Origin: Muraenolepis orangiensis
Lineage: Eukaryota; Chordata; Actinopteri; Gadiformes; Muraenolepididae
DNA: 64,000 nucleotides
Direction of reading: 5' to 3'
Assembly: GCA_027704905.1 (NCBI GenBank)
Contig: CM051015.1
Span: 16,526,615 to 16,590,614, forward strand
In this document: positions 1 to 11,359 of the stretch, one piece after another
Layout of the letters: each line of letters opens with the position of its first letter
Position numbering within the stretch: position 1 is the first letter of the stretch
Position numbers and translations under genes: made by a program
Notes under the pieces: generated by a model
What the model was told of the DNA's origin: nothing
Database searches by the model: none
The model's input: only the letters and a program-made list of their open reading frames with translations

Positions 1-716
1 AGCAATCGCTCCACATCGCGCCACATTATCGGTACGAATCCAGGCTGAGGCTGAAAGGGCGACCCCTCATGGTAAAGGCAGCTGCTCTGAAGGAAAAGCA
101 TCACCTGGAGGAAAAAGAGGAACAACTAAACCATCAAGAGGAAGAACTAAGGAAAAATAAAGAAATGTTGTATCTGCATACAGAACTGGCAGCAACAACA
201 GCCAAAAATCTCTGTTCTGAAAGGCGCTGGGGAAAATGTCTTTTCAACTTCTGCGGATGGCATGAATGATTATCTTGATAGTCGGATGGAGAAATATGCA
301 ACTGGATTGGATTTGAAGGAGATTGCGTTACCATTCACAACTGAAACACCAAGTGTAAAACCAAAGACTGGAACCACTCTGCATCAGTTTACTACTTCTA
401 TACCAACAAAGTCTGTTCAGTGTAAGACAAACATCTCTCAAATGCAAAATGTACTGCTAAGCCTGACTACTGCAACTAGAAATCTGCAAACTGCTCAGGT
501 CAGTGAAACCAACTCCTCCACCCAGAGCTCAGATGGCAGAGCAAACCCAATCAGTTCCACAGGGGAGTGTAAAGCCTGATCAACTCTACACGATCCTTGA
601 AAGGCAAAATTACATCACAAGTTATCTTGTAAGACAACAACAAATTGCCTCTCTGCCAAAAAGAGACATTACAATTTTTGTCAGTCATTTGAGCAAGTTA
701 TTGAGTCAAAAGTAGA
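1..716 (+). pseudogene. BEL/Pao gag remnant, N-terminal half
   Basis: Three overlapping open stretches in different frames (69-269, 262-579, 503-715) together give a charged, glutamate/lysine-rich coiled-coil segment, then a Ser/Thr/Gln-rich linker. This resembles the N-terminal part of BEL Gag (DUF1759 type). The frame jumps show indel decay. There is no convincing start codon in the window, and the reading frame is already open at base 1, so the true start is upstream. The product would have been a structural particle protein. It is not expressed as one protein now. Confidence 0.6.
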
Positions 717-1447
717 GAGTAGTGAAGAGAGGATGTACTTCCTTGAACAATACACAAGGGGCCCATTAATCAGAGCAGAAGATCCAAAGTCTTTACAAGC
801 TTCACTGTTTCTCATAGGCTGCTGTAATTCCATGGAGGATATGTCATACGGATGAATTTAATCTGGCATCCAACCTTAAAGCCATAGTACTTAAACTTCC
901 TTACAATGTCTGTGAAAAATGGAGATCAGTTGCCTGTGATCTGCAAGTACAACAAAACACCAGAGTGAGGTTAGAGGACCTTGTAAAGTTTCTTGATAAG
1001 CAAGTTTGGATTTGCTCTGACCCAGTGTTTGGCAATATCCTAGATGGAAATCAAGGCAAAGGAAAGGACCAATTCAAGCCTCAGTCCAGACCCAAATCAA
1101 CTGGGAGTTTTGCTACAAGAATCTACCCATTATTTCAACCAGTCCACTGTACATTCTGCAATGGTAAGCACACACTTGCATTGTGTCCTGATTTCAGAAA
1201 AAGGTCAAATAAAGACAAGATAGACTTTTTAAGGACAAATGGAATGTGCTTTGGATGCCTTGCAAAGGGACATATGAGCAAGGATTGTAAAAGACGCCTG
1301 ACATGTGACGTGTGTAGCAAACCACACCCAGGAGTTCTACACATACAATACAAGGAAAAGATGACAAACAGAGCAAACTCCAGCAGATGGAGCTACATGC
1401 AGTCAACCTATCACCTTCCAATCTTGTGGCCATATTGGGGCCGGTAA
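717..1447 (+). pseudogene. BEL/Pao gag remnant, C-terminal zinc-knuckle half
   Basis: After a decayed stretch (717-960), the open frame at 965-1447 encodes a basic segment followed by several Cys/His clusters: CTFCNGKHTLALC, then CFGCLAKGHMSKDC, then CDVCSKPHPGVLH. This series of knuckles before the protease is diagnostic of BEL/Pao Gag and would bind the element RNA. The protein continues into the protease region in another frame. Confidence 0.8.
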
Positions 1448-2291
1448 GAATGACTGCGCACTTTCCATTGTTCCTGTCCAAATAAAAAGCAACAAAAGTA
1501 ATCAGATCATTAAGACGTATGCCTTCCTTGACTCTGGCAGTTCTGCTAGCTTTTGTACAGAGCAATTAATGTCAAGATTGAACATCAAAGGCAGAAAGAC
1601 TAGCATTATGTTACGTACTTGCGTACTTTGAATCAGGAGAAATGTGTCCCCTCTCATCTCGTCACAGGTCTTTAAATCTCTGGATTGGATGGTTCTGATT
1701 TCATTGCTTTACCAGAGGTTTACACACAGAAGGAGATGCCTGTGACCAAAGAGAACGTCATCAGAAAGGAGGATCTTTCCAAATGGCCTTACTTAAACAA
1801 AGCACACATTCCTGTCATTGATGCCAAAGTAGAAATGTTGATTGGATCAAATGCACCAAAAGTCATGGAACCCTGGGAGGTAATAAACAGTCAACAGGAT
1901 GGACCTTTTGCTGTAAGAATGCATCTGGGGTGGGTTGTCAATGGACCTCTTGGAGGTCATAATGTTAGACACAACTAATTATCCAACCGTCCTCTGCAAT
2001 AGAATCTCAGTTGCCAGTATAGAGGAGCTCTTGATCAGTCAATACAACCAAGACTTCAGTGAGAGAGCATCTGAGGACAAACCTGAAATGTCAGAAGACC
2101 AGAAGTTCATGAAATGTGCAAATTATAGCGTTATACTGAAAGATGGACACTATAATCTGGATTTACCTTTCAGGAAAGATGACTTGGTCATGCCAAATAA
2201 CCGGTCTGTTGCAGAACAGCACCTCCTAGGTTTAAAAAGAAAATTCCAAAGAGATGAGCATTTCAAGAAAGAATACAGAGTTTGTAACTGA
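1448..2291 (+). pseudogene. BEL/Pao aspartic protease and linker to reverse transcriptase
   Basis: At about 1500-1620 one frame reads AFLDSGSSASFC. DSG is the retropepsin-like active-site triplet and the surrounding residues match BEL proteases. Downstream frames (1685-1978 and 1935-2291) hold the conserved spacer with VEMLIGSNAPKVMEP and HLGWVVNGPLGG, which precedes BEL reverse transcriptase. A stop and at least two frameshifts interrupt the chain, so the protease is inactive as encoded. Confidence 0.8.
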
Positions 2292-3570
2292 TGTCCTTGA
2301 GAAGGGATATGCTGAACTAATACCACAGGAGCAGCTGGAAAAGACCGATGGCAGAGTGTGGTACATTCCACACCATGGAGTGTATCACCCCAAGAAACAA
2401 ACCTTAGAGTAGTTTTTGATTGCAGCGCATCCTATCAAGGAAAGTCGCTCAACTCTGAGCTGCTACAAGGCCCGGATTTGACCAACAGCCTAGTAGGAGT
2501 GCTTCTAAGGTTGAGGCAGAAGCCAGTGGCTGTAATGGCAGATATCAGTTCAATGTTCCACCAAGTGAAGGTATCAGCAAAAGACATAGAGTTTCTAAGG
2601 TTTCTGTGGTGGCCTAAAGGTGATGTAAGCCAAAGGATAGTTGAACACCGCATGCTTGTTCAATTGTTTGGAGCAACATCTTCACCAAGCTGTGCAAGCT
2701 TTGCATTAAAAAGAACGGAGGAACACAGCTGGCACCTCCTCCATGAAACCACCACCCTGGCAATACCTCCAAGCAGACTCAAGTCCCGCCACCCATACAA
2801 TCAGGCCGCGCAAGAGATGCTTAATTCCATCCCGGAGGATCTGACAACCAAAGCCTGGCTGGCGGCGGCATGGAAGCAGGAGTGGGAGTCGGCAGGACAG
2901 ACACGCCTACACCATCACATCCAGGATCCTGGAGGTGGCGTTGAAGGAGAAGACCTACCTCGCCGGCAATGGACCCTCCTGAACCGCCTTCGCACAGGGG
3001 TTGGCTGCTTCAAAGCGTCCATGAAAAAATGGGGCCTAACCGACAGTGCAGCGTGTGAGTGCGGGGAGCCTGAGCAGACTGCCAACCACGTGATCACCAC
3101 CTGTCCCCTGCATAGACCACCTTCAGAGGAGGGCCTCTTCCGAGTGGGACCTGAGACGAGGGCATGGCTACATGACACAAAGCTGGATATATGAAGACGA
3201 TACACGAAAGAAGAGAAGATTAAAAAGAACAGCAGAGGACAACAAAAGTCGCTTCCACCCAGAGGTCACAGATACCATTAAGTACAACTTCTATGTCGAT
3301 GATTGTTTAAAATCCATGCCCTCAGATCAGGATGCCCTACAACTGGTTAAGGACCTGTCAACTGCCTGTAACTTGGGAGGATTTCAACTCACGAAGTGGG
3401 TGAGTAACAGCCGCACTGTGCTCTCTGCAATCCCTGAGGAAGACAAAGAAGTCAAAATGTTGGATTTGGACAAAGACAAACTGCCTATTGAAAGGGCACT
3501 TGGATTGCAGTGGTGCATTGAGAAAGATGCGTTCATGTTCAAGATCACAGTGAAACAAAGACTGTGGTAA
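2292..3570 (+). pseudogene. BEL/Pao reverse transcriptase, split by a LINE insertion
   Basis: The frame from 2358 to 2716 contains LRVVFDCSASYQGKSLN and MADISSMFHQVKV, the fingers and first catalytic aspartate block. After the 502-bp insertion at 2717-3218, the frame resumes at about 3231 with YNFYVDDCLKSMP, which holds the YVDD catalytic pair, and continues to KITVKQRL at 3566. The next expected segment (YDPLGFLAP) reappears only at 7198, beyond the second insertion. The enzyme would copy element RNA into cDNA. Here it is broken by two insertions. Confidence 0.9.
2705..3230 (+). mobile_element. Non-LTR retrotransposon 3' fragment with 12-bp target-site duplication
   Basis: The 12-mer ATTAAAAAGAAC occurs at 2705-2716 and again at 3219-3230, exactly flanking the inserted DNA (2717-3218). 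Removing the insert and one 12-mer restores the BEL reading frame. The insert encodes a C-terminal LINE protein segment with LNRLRTGVGCF and the terminal Cys/His motif CECGEPEQTANHVITTC. It ends in a short purine-rich tail (about 3190-3218). It is therefore a 5'-truncated LINE copy inserted in sense. The clade is not certain; the terminal finger resembles I/Jockey-type elements. Confidence 0.85.
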
Positions 3571-3594
3571 GGTCAAGGTCAAGGTCACCTTTAT

Positions 3595-5976
3595 TTATAT
3601 AGCACATTTAAAATCAACCGAAGTTGCACCAAAGTGCTTTACAGTATAAAGAAACAGACCAATACAAAATACTATATAAAATGCACAAGTCAATGCAATA
3701 CAATAAATACAATAAATAATCACAACACGACCAGGGATGTACGGCTTAACAAGCCTCAAAGAGCCAATGAAAACAAGTGAGCTTTCAGCCGTGATCTCTA
3801 GGGTCTGGGCAGACCGAATTTGTAGTGGCAGACTGTTCCACAACTTTGGAGCAGCCACCGCAAAAGCTCGGTCGCCTTTAGTTTTTAGCCTAGACCTTGG
3901 GACATCTAAAAGTACCTCATTCGATGACCTCAGTGCTCTAACTGGGGTGCGAACATGGAGAAGTTCAGCTAGGTACTGAGGGGCCAGACCATTCAATGCA
4001 TTGAAGACAAACAACATAATTTTAAAATCAATCCTGAAGCGAACAGGAAGCCAGTGCAGGGAAACCAGCACCGGTGTAATGTGGTCACGCTTCTTTGTGC
4101 CGGTCAAGAGGCGCGCAGCAGCGTTCTGCACTAGCTGCAGGCGTCGTAGGGAGAGCTGGTCTAGACCCACATACAGACCATTACAATAGTCCAACCTGGA
4201 TGAAATAAAGGCATGGATAACCCTCTCGAGGTCATTGCGAGAGAGGTAGGGCTTTATTTTGGACAGGAGCCTCAACTGGAAAAAGGAGCCTTTTACTACA
4301 GAGCCAATTTGTTTGTCAAATTGAAAACCACTATCAAAAGTGACACCAAGATTTTTGATAAAGGAGTGATTTTTGGCAGCAAGGGGTCCTAGAGCACCAA
4401 CAGAGTCATTAAAACAATGGCTAAACACAATAACCTCTGTCTTCCCGTCATTAAGATTGAGGAAATTTAGATTCATCCAAGTCTTAATGTCGTAATGTTA
4501 GACCAGCTAGCAGAGGCTTGAGGGAATCTGGACATTTTACTTTCAAAGGAAGGTAGATTTGGACATCATCCGCATAGCAATGAAAAGAGACATTGTGCTT
4601 ACGAAAAATGGAACCCAGGGGCAGCATATATAAAGAGAATAATAAAGGGCCTAGGATGGAGCCTTGCGGGACACCACAGGTAAGGGGGGCTACATTTGAG
4701 GAGAACTCACCTAAATGGACAGAGAAACTCCTGTCAGTCAAATACGACTGAAGTAACATGAGGGCAGCACCTTTAATACCAACACACTGTTCTAGGCGGG
4801 ATAAAAGGGTCTTATGATCCACAGTATCAAAGGCCGCGATCAGATCTTATGTTACCAAGATAGCAGCACACCCAGAATCAACAGTTAAAACAAGATCATT
4901 AAACATTCTTCAAGATCATTAAACAACGTTTCAGTGCTATGACGAGGTCTAAAACCAGAGTGAAATTTCTCATAGACATAATTTTTCTCTACAAAAGATT
5001 GCAGTTGAATAGAGACTACTTTCTCCAACACTTTGGACAGAAAGGGCAGTTTGGAGATGGGCCTGAAATGTGAAAGAACAGAGGGGTCCAAGCTTGGCTT
5101 TTTAATTAATGGCTGCACTATGGCATGTTTAAAACGAGCTGGAAAGACTCCTGAACTAAAACAGGCATGCACCAAAACAAGAATGAAAGACCCAACTGAG
5201 TCAAATGCCTCTTTTAAGAGGCGAGAGGGAACACTGTCAGAGGGGCAGTTTGTAGGCCGCAACTCACAAACAACATCAGACCGTGAGGACATGGGCTTAA
5301 ACTTGTCCAAAATAGCTGGGCATGTAGGTGGAACAGAGGGGTCAGGGGCAGCGATAGAGGGTACAGACCGAAGAGATGAGATTTTATCAACAAAGAAATT
5401 GAGAAAATCATTACAGAGAGCAGGTGATGGTACAACAGGGGCAGTATCCCGAGGGTTAACAAGAGAGTCAAGAGTATTAAACAGAACCTTGGGTTTACCA
5501 ATATTCTTAGACAATATTTGAACTTGCGTACAATTCGTTGTAAAACGAATGTACTTCGTTTTAGCAGCCTTCATGGCTCTCTGATACTCCATTAAACAGT
5601 CCTGTAAAATCCCAAACGAGACATGCAATTTATCCTGCTTCCACTTTCTCTCAGCACGCCTGCATGAGCGTCTGAGCGCACGGGTAGAATCATTAATCCA
5701 CGGTTCAGAAAGTGCCTTGGGGCGTTTGCTCCTCAAGGGGCCGATGGAGTCCAGGATGCTCGTGCATGCGGAATTAAAGAGAGCAACAAGCTCCTCTACA
5801 CTGAGGGCACTATACCCATCCATAGTTGAAAGGATACAGTCATTAAAAGCTGTAGAGAATTTCAACGAGGTGTCAGTGTTTATAACACGAAAACGGCGTG
5901 CAGGGGGACGAGTAGCAACTACAGAGCATGGGACAACAGTAGAAAATATAACCGGCATGTGGTCAGAAATACACAC
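3595..5976 (-). pseudogene. L2-like LINE ORF2, reverse transcriptase and C-terminal region
   Basis: Three minus-strand frames make up the polymerase: 4885-5976 (linker and RT fingers, including IVQPLIKKPSLDP and FRPISKLPFLSKVLEK), 4484-4822 (GVPQGSILGPLLF and the catalytic CYADDVQIYL) and 3595-4476 (thumb and C-terminus, including LDYCNGLYVGL and HWLPVRFRIDFKI). The motifs are those of the CR1/L2 group. The two frame breaks, near 4825-4885 and 4480, prevent a full-length product. A short repeat (TTCAAGATCATTAAAC-like) at about 4890-4925 marks one lesion. Confidence 0.88.
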
Positions 5977-6882
5977 ACTATCGCATATATCGCATACATA
6001 TGCCCTTTTTCATGAGTCGGACCAGAGACTCACTGAGTGAGATTGAAAGAGTCAATCAGAGACAGGAAGTCTTTAACCAGAGGACTGGATTCACAACAAA
6101 CCTGAATGATCATAATCCATCATAGTTCCAGACAGAAAGTTTTCAAAATACTGGATAAAATCCTTGTTGTACTTAGGTGGGCGATATACCACTGCACATA
6201 GCAGGGGAGGAGAGGAGTTCAGTTCAAAGAGCTGCAGCTCGAAGCTAGAGTAAGTGACAGCTGGAATCTGCCGACAGTGAAAACTGGATTTAAAAACACA
6301 CGCAAGCCCACCACCTTTCCCGGTGGTCCGTGGGGCGCTGAGAAAAGTACAGTTGAGAGGGAGGAGTTCAGAGAAAGGTGTACACTCACCGACATGTAGC
6401 CAGGTCTCCGTCAGGAACATAAAATCCAGCTCGCGAGAAGCGAAAAAATCATTCAGTAGAAAAGTCTTATTCACTAGCGATCTGGCATTAATCAGAGCCA
6501 TATTCAAAGTGATGTTAGGAGTCACACTGGTCGCAGCTCGTCTTAGCGGGCACAGGTTAGTGTGGACAACACCATCGCTACGGGCTCTCGGCTGCCCAGG
6601 TAGAGGTACCGTCTTCAGGCCATGCCGGGCAGAGACCGCCGGTCCCAGTGAAGCAGCGCGCAGAGCAGGCGTTGTCATCTTGCCGGGAGGTGCGGAGCTC
6701 AGCGGCGAAGCAGCGATCAGCGTCAAGCAAGGAGCAACAACGGGAGGGCAAGGCACGACAGTCCGCACCCACGGTCCTCGGAGCTGCAGTGAGCGTCTGA
6801 CAGCAGAAGAGTAGCAATATCCCCCACGAAGGAGGCTAGGATCGGCCACACAGGATGATGACAGATAAGCCTTGACTTTCAC
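5977..6882 (-). pseudogene. L2-like LINE ORF2, endonuclease domain
   Basis: The minus-strand frame at 6091-6882 begins with a low-complexity Ala/Pro/Arg-rich leader and then enters the APE-type endonuclease: NARSLVNKTFLLNDFF, then LDFMFLTETWL and GKGGGLACVFK. The T-E-T-W motif carries the catalytic glutamate. The chain ends in a stop near 6091 and the terminal SDHMPVIF block of the same domain restarts at about 5970 in another frame. A frameshift or small deletion therefore splits the domain. The endonuclease would nick target DNA for target-primed reverse transcription. Confidence 0.85.
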
Positions 6883-7189
6883 CAGAACACCACCCCGCTT
6901 TCCCCCGTCTTTTTCGGCGTTCGGGAAGGGGCATCAGGTGAGCGGCGCAGGTAAGCAGGAATATCCGTCAACAGGGGAGGGAGGCTGGCAGTCTGTTCTC
7001 GCAAATGTCTAATTTGTGTCTCACCAGAAACTCGGATATTGAGTAAAGTTTGGCGATCATAAGCAAGTACAGCCGAAACATTCCGACAGCAAACACAGAA
7101 AAACAGATCAATAGCACATAAAACACTGAGTAGAAGCGACCGACGGCCTGCCAAACATACTGGCGCCATCTTTTGTCTATTGTGACATT

Positions 7190-8420
7190 GTAGCTCAGTG
7201 TATGATCCGCTTGGATTCTTGGCCCCACTCACTCTACCAGCCAAGAGTATACTCCAAGAGCTGTGCAAAGAAAAGCATGGATGGGATGAGAAGATTCCAC
7301 AAAGAAAACCTTCGGAGAACCAGCATGCGCCCAACTTCATCATTGTTCATGGGTACAGCACTGTGAGCTACCTGTGGACGAAGAATGACTGAGGTGAAGT
7401 TTCTGTTTCCTTCATGATGGGAAAAGGTAGATTGGCTCCCTTAAAACAGATCACAATCCCCAGGATGGAGCTCACAGCTGCTGTGCGGTTTAGTGAGAGT
7501 TGACAAAATGCTGAAGTCAGAGCTGCAACTGGAACTTGAAGATTCAGTCTTTTGGACCGATAGTCAGACAGTGCTGAGGTACATTGCCAACGAACTTACA
7601 CGGTTCCACACCTTTGTATCCAATCGAATAGCTGTCATCCGGGAGAACACCAGTGTGTCACAATGGAGGTTTGTAGGCACAAAGTCAAACCCAGCTGATG
7701 ACGTATCCAGAGGATTAAGTGGCAAGAAATTTGTTGAATATGAGCGATGGATACAAGGTCCAACCTTTCTCAGGAAGCCAGAGGATGAATGGCCGGTTAT
7801 CCCCATTGATTTCCAGCCTAACCCAATAGATGACCAAGAGGTCAAAAGGAATGTCGTTGCATATGGTACCAATGTCCTACATGGAGAAAACCCAATTGAC
7901 CTGCTGCTGTCACACTTCTCAGATTGGCTGAGACTCAAAAAGGCAGTGGCTTGGCACTTGAAGTTCAGAGATGTTCTAATGATGCTTGCAAGAAAAATAA
8001 AAGAAATTGAGTTCAACCTCAACCAAACTTGCGTAAACACATGCTTCCAAAGCAAAGAAGTTGCTTCAAAGGTGCAAGCATTCAAATCCACACTGGGTGG
8101 TCAGAACATCACCATGAGGACATGGAAAGGGCTGAGAAAGTCATTATTGGAATTAGCCTTATTAGGCCTATTAGGTGGCTTCTGGAATACCTCCCTCTTC
8201 TGCAAGAGAGAGAGGCAGAAATGGTTGAGAGAGAAGAAATTTCGTCTTGATTGCAGACAACACCGCTCCTCGCAGTTCATGGCTACTAGGAAAAATCTTG
8301 GAGACCAAACCTGATACGAGAGGTCACATACGTGTTGTGAAACTACAGACGAAAACAAGCGTACTGGAGAGGCCAGTGTCCAAAGTGTGCTGGAGGGCGA
8401 GAAAGCGGTTCAGTAATGAA
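7190..8420 (+). pseudogene. BEL/Pao peptidase-A17/RNase-H-like region and integrase C-terminal scrap
   Basis: The BEL frame resumes with SSVYDPLGFLAPLTLP at about 7190. A frame break lies near 7390, and a long frame at 7493-8314 covers the RNase-H-like part (VFWTDSQTVLRYI) and the downstream spacer. At about 8100-8300 the sequence jumps directly to PDTRGHIRVVKLQTKTSVL, which is the C-terminal DUF5641-type tail of BEL integrase. The HHCC finger and the DDE core that should lie between are missing, so roughly 1.5 kb of integrase has been deleted. Confidence 0.85.
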
Positions 8421-8578
8421 AGCTGAAGATAAGTGTATTTATTTGTTTTTTATTCTGATACCAAATATATGATGTACATTTTGAATTTAAGTTTGAATTG
8501 GACTGCAAATGGAAAATGGCTCCTTAAATTTAAATAAGTAATTGTTTTGCCTCTACAAATACAATTATGGGGCCGGTA

Positions 8579-9009
8579 TGTAGGAGCCACATTGAGTGTT
8601 GTGTTGATTTGATACCCTTTTCTTTGTTGGTATTAGTGTGTGAGGAGTGAGTGTGCCACACAGGTGAAGGTCCACCCCCTCTAGAAGCTGATTGGGAGTC
8701 TGTGGGGAAGCCTAATTGGGAGGAGGCCTTAAGAAACCGTGACACAGTTCCTGGGTGTGGCTGATTGGAGACAACAGCTTCTTACGTCTGTCTTGTCCTG
8801 TATCTTATTATTTAAAGACTTATTTCATTTATTTTCATATAGCATTGCTTGATGTTTTATCCAAGCCTGGAATAAAGTTTCTCATTTCGAGTTCACACAA
8901 CTTCAACCTCTGGACATTCCCTTTTTTTGATGCATGGCAAGGACGGTCCGTAAAAGGAACCAGTATTCCCAATCAGTCAGCAAAGAAGTGACAAAAGGTC
9001 ACTACAACA
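8579..9009 (+). repeat. 3' LTR of the BEL/Pao element
   Basis: A purine-rich tract (about 8563-8578) immediately precedes a TG dinucleotide at 8579, the expected 3' LTR start. A polyadenylation signal AATAAA lies at 8871-8876. The most plausible end is the ACA at about 9009. The start is better supported than the end, because the 5' LTR is not available for comparison. Confidence 0.6.
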
Positions 9010-9504
9010 TGTATCAACCTTTTTCTTGTATCTGACCAACTCAGATTGGGGTAATAATCAGAATATTGGATGTTTGTTGTGAGTGCTTACAACGGCAGGC
9101 ATATTTGATGTTTGTATACCTACCAACATGGCGGATGCAGTTTTGGTCACGTGGTTGCAAGTCAATTAAGTACACCAATTAAATTAGTCACATTATAGTC
9201 ACATTGAAAACAATACTTCATTCGCAAACCCCTGTTCCCACAGCCACCATGGTGCCCGTTTACGTCAGTCAAGCACATCTAGGATCCTCAGGATCATATA
9301 TCATTTGCCAATGGAAAAATAAGTAAAATTGTACAATGTTAAATTGTGTGGTGTGTTTACAGGGTTTTGATTAAGAAGTGGAGCATAGCATACCTGCAAT
9401 ATTCTCCCTCAGAGAAGGTCATTGGGATTGCTTCTCAGGTATACCACGGAGTCATCCATCAAAGTGACACAAATAGATTCAAGATTTATATTTGCAAGTA
9501 CAAT
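9010..9504. other. Intergenic stretch without recognised features
   Basis: AT-rich sequence with no credible exon, RNA gene or repeat that I could recognise. The short frames here are not conserved in style and carry no motifs. Confidence 0.4.
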
Positions 9505-9740
9505 TGTACGCTTACTTCCCATTCCCTCCCGCAGTGTACATTTCAAAAACAAAATACTATAGAAATACACAATAAAAAAATGAACATAAAAACAAAAAAA
9601 GGGACTGATGGATGATATCTGCATGTGTGGAATTGTGCAAAAAAACATTTTAAAGTGCCAGTAGTGCAGCAGCATCATGAATACAGTGCGGTAACTGTAA
9701 TGAGTCCAGCAAAGTATGATAGTTTAATGTTAATTACAAT
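9505..9740 (-). repeat. Dispersed repeat, copy 1 (matches 45262-45512)
   Basis: The reverse complement of this segment aligns along most of its length with the plus strand at 45262-45512. Shared blocks include ATGCTGCTGCACTACTGGCA, GGACTCATTACAGTTAC (with one substitution) and CTGCGGGAGGGAATGG. The family is unknown to me. Apparent proteins from both copies (starting MMLLHYW) share residues only because the DNA is repeated. Confidence 0.75.
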
Positions 9741-10670
9741 GTTATGATAGTGGCAGCACTCCAAGCAGTTCAGTAGGTGCACTGCCTGTGGATAAAAATA
9801 TCCTTGAACCTTGTATGGATGCTGCGGAACCGGCGACCGGACGGTAGGGGGGAGAAGAGATGGCTATGCCATGGTTGCGTTCCTTTGTGATGGAGATGGC
9901 CTTCTTCCGACATCTGGTCCTACAGATCCCCTCAATGCATGGAAGTGCACACCCGATGACCTTTAGATGGCTCATGTGCTGTTGTCCAATGGTCCATCGC
10001 TCACAGAGAATTGTTACGGAAGGAGAAACCCTTAATCTGCATTGAGGTGAAGACATCATCGGTCATGCCACACACGGATTGTTGCTTGCGGAACCCCGGG
10101 GTAGTACAGAAAGAGTCGGAGGCGTCTTTATTTGGATATTGCTCCAATGAATATAATGCTATGAGGTGTGAACAATCAACTGTGTGTAAATTACGGAAGT
10201 ATAATAATACAATGTGTAAAGCGACTTACGTGAGTGCGAAATGGAAATCCAAACAGGGGGTGTTGTATAATGTGCTACGGGGAGAAGGCTGAAGTCCAAA
10301 ACGAACACAAAAACATCCAGGGGTAAAAATCTAAGTAGAAAAATCCAACAAAGCAACAAACAAGAAAATAGTCCAACGAGGAGATACCAGGAATCCACGG
10401 GAGATTGCGACAGGGTCTTCACGGGGGAAACACGGAGGAGGATTGTAACACGGAGGAGGATTGCAACAGGCTCTCGGGTTGTAACAACGGGAAAGTTCTT
10501 CCCCAAATCCCCCACACCTTTCACATGTTACTCTCCAGATCAAAACCTTTCCAACAACATCTTCACCGTTGTCCTATGACCCATTTTAATTGTCATCTCC
10601 CTCCAGTTGTGGGTGTAGTGTCTGAGTCCCTGTTTGAGCCAAAGTGGAGAAGAATCAGTCAATGGAGTCT
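9741..10670. other. Intergenic stretch, possible old mobile-element debris
   Basis: No gene is supported. At 10425-10470 a 20-22-bp unit (ACGGAGGAGGATTG-containing) is repeated about twice, and the C/A-rich text at 10270-10400 resembles non-coding debris of an LTR or DNA element. A minus-strand frame at 9742-10059 has stops on either side and no recognisable motif. Confidence 0.35.
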
Positions 10671-10893
10671 CAAGGGGTATGAAGTGAGCAAGTGTGTTAG
10701 AGATATTGACCCTCTTGTTATGCACAGTCATACATTTCAATTTGGACCGTTTCAGACACCAACATATAGTTTAAATGAATTAAACAAAAAAAGTAATATT
10801 TTGCCCAAATTGATGACAAATTATGTCACGTATTCACAGCTAGAGGGGGCTAGAATCGCGCTTTTATATACAACGTGAATTCATTCGGTGCGT
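10671..10893 (+). repeat. Left inverted repeat of the 10-kb unit
   Basis: The segment matches the reverse complement of 20851-20965 with gaps. The outer block (GGGGTATGAAGTGAGCAA), the middle block (ACCAACATATAGTTTAAA-like) and the inner block (CTAGAATCGCGCTTTTATAT followed by ACAACGTGAATTCATTCGG) are all shared in order. Homology stops abruptly at 10893 after GGTGCGT. Confidence 0.75.
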
Positions 10894-11359
10894 GATTAGT
10901 GAGAGAGAGTCGAATGTACTTTATTGATCGATTTTGATAACACTACAGTAGGTCGTGATACTGCTCCATGGTTGCAATTCACCATTAAAATAAGTTAACA
11001 TCAGATGGCAGACTAAACTAAGCGGCGGATGAATACGTTCTGGCAGTGAGATGGCGGTGAACGTGACCTGGAGCCACGTGACCAAACGGCGGATGAATAC
11101 TGTAGCGATCCGGTAATGGGCTGCTGTGTGGGCCAGTCGGACGAGTCTTGTGACGAGTCTCTGACCAATCAGCGGTCCGTGGGGCGTTCAGCTCGTGTTC
11201 GAGCTCGCTTGGAACCCCGAACTCAATACGAGAGGTCACTAGCTTAGCATGCTATTACTTCGACCGGACGTCTAAACGACTTGACTCGAAGTAACATCGG
11301 CTCGTAATGTAATGTCGTAATGTAGGCCCGTAAAACCGAAATTCTAAGATTGGATTATT

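Larger units (their letters stand above)
3571..7178 (-). mobile_element. L2-like (CR1/L2 group) LINE inserted antisense into the BEL element
   Basis: On the minus strand the element runs 5' to 3' from about 7178 to about 3571. It ends in the characteristic fish L2 3' end, in which a TATAAATAAAGGTGACC-type segment is followed by repeated CTTGAC units. It carries an apurinic endonuclease domain, a reverse transcriptase domain and a C-terminal domain (next entries). The boundaries are set by loss of BEL homology: KQRL at 3566 on one side and the SSVYDPLG segment from about 7190 on the other. No clear target duplication was found, which is usual for this group. Several frameshifts make it inactive. 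Confidence 0.85.
1..9009 (+). mobile_element. BEL/Pao LTR retrotransposon, 5'-truncated by window edge, degenerate
   Basis: The order of remnants reads gag (coiled coil plus zinc knuckles), aspartic protease, reverse transcriptase, the peptidase-A17/RNase-H-like region, a scrap of the integrase C-terminus, a polypurine tract and a 3' LTR. This order and the sequence signatures (DSGSSASFC, FYVDDCL, YDPLGFLAP) are those of the BEL/Pao superfamily. Frames change repeatedly and stops are frequent, so no functional polyprotein can be made. Two other retroelements lie inside it, at 2717-3218 and about 3570-7178. Most of the integrase catalytic domain is deleted. The 5' LTR lies outside the window, so intra-element LTR divergence cannot be read here. 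Confidence 0.9.

Noticed and set aside
5033..5521. Plus-strand frames at 5033-5521 and 6323-6814
   Set aside because: They are antisense to the L2-like LINE polymerase and endonuclease, which explain the sequence on the minus strand.
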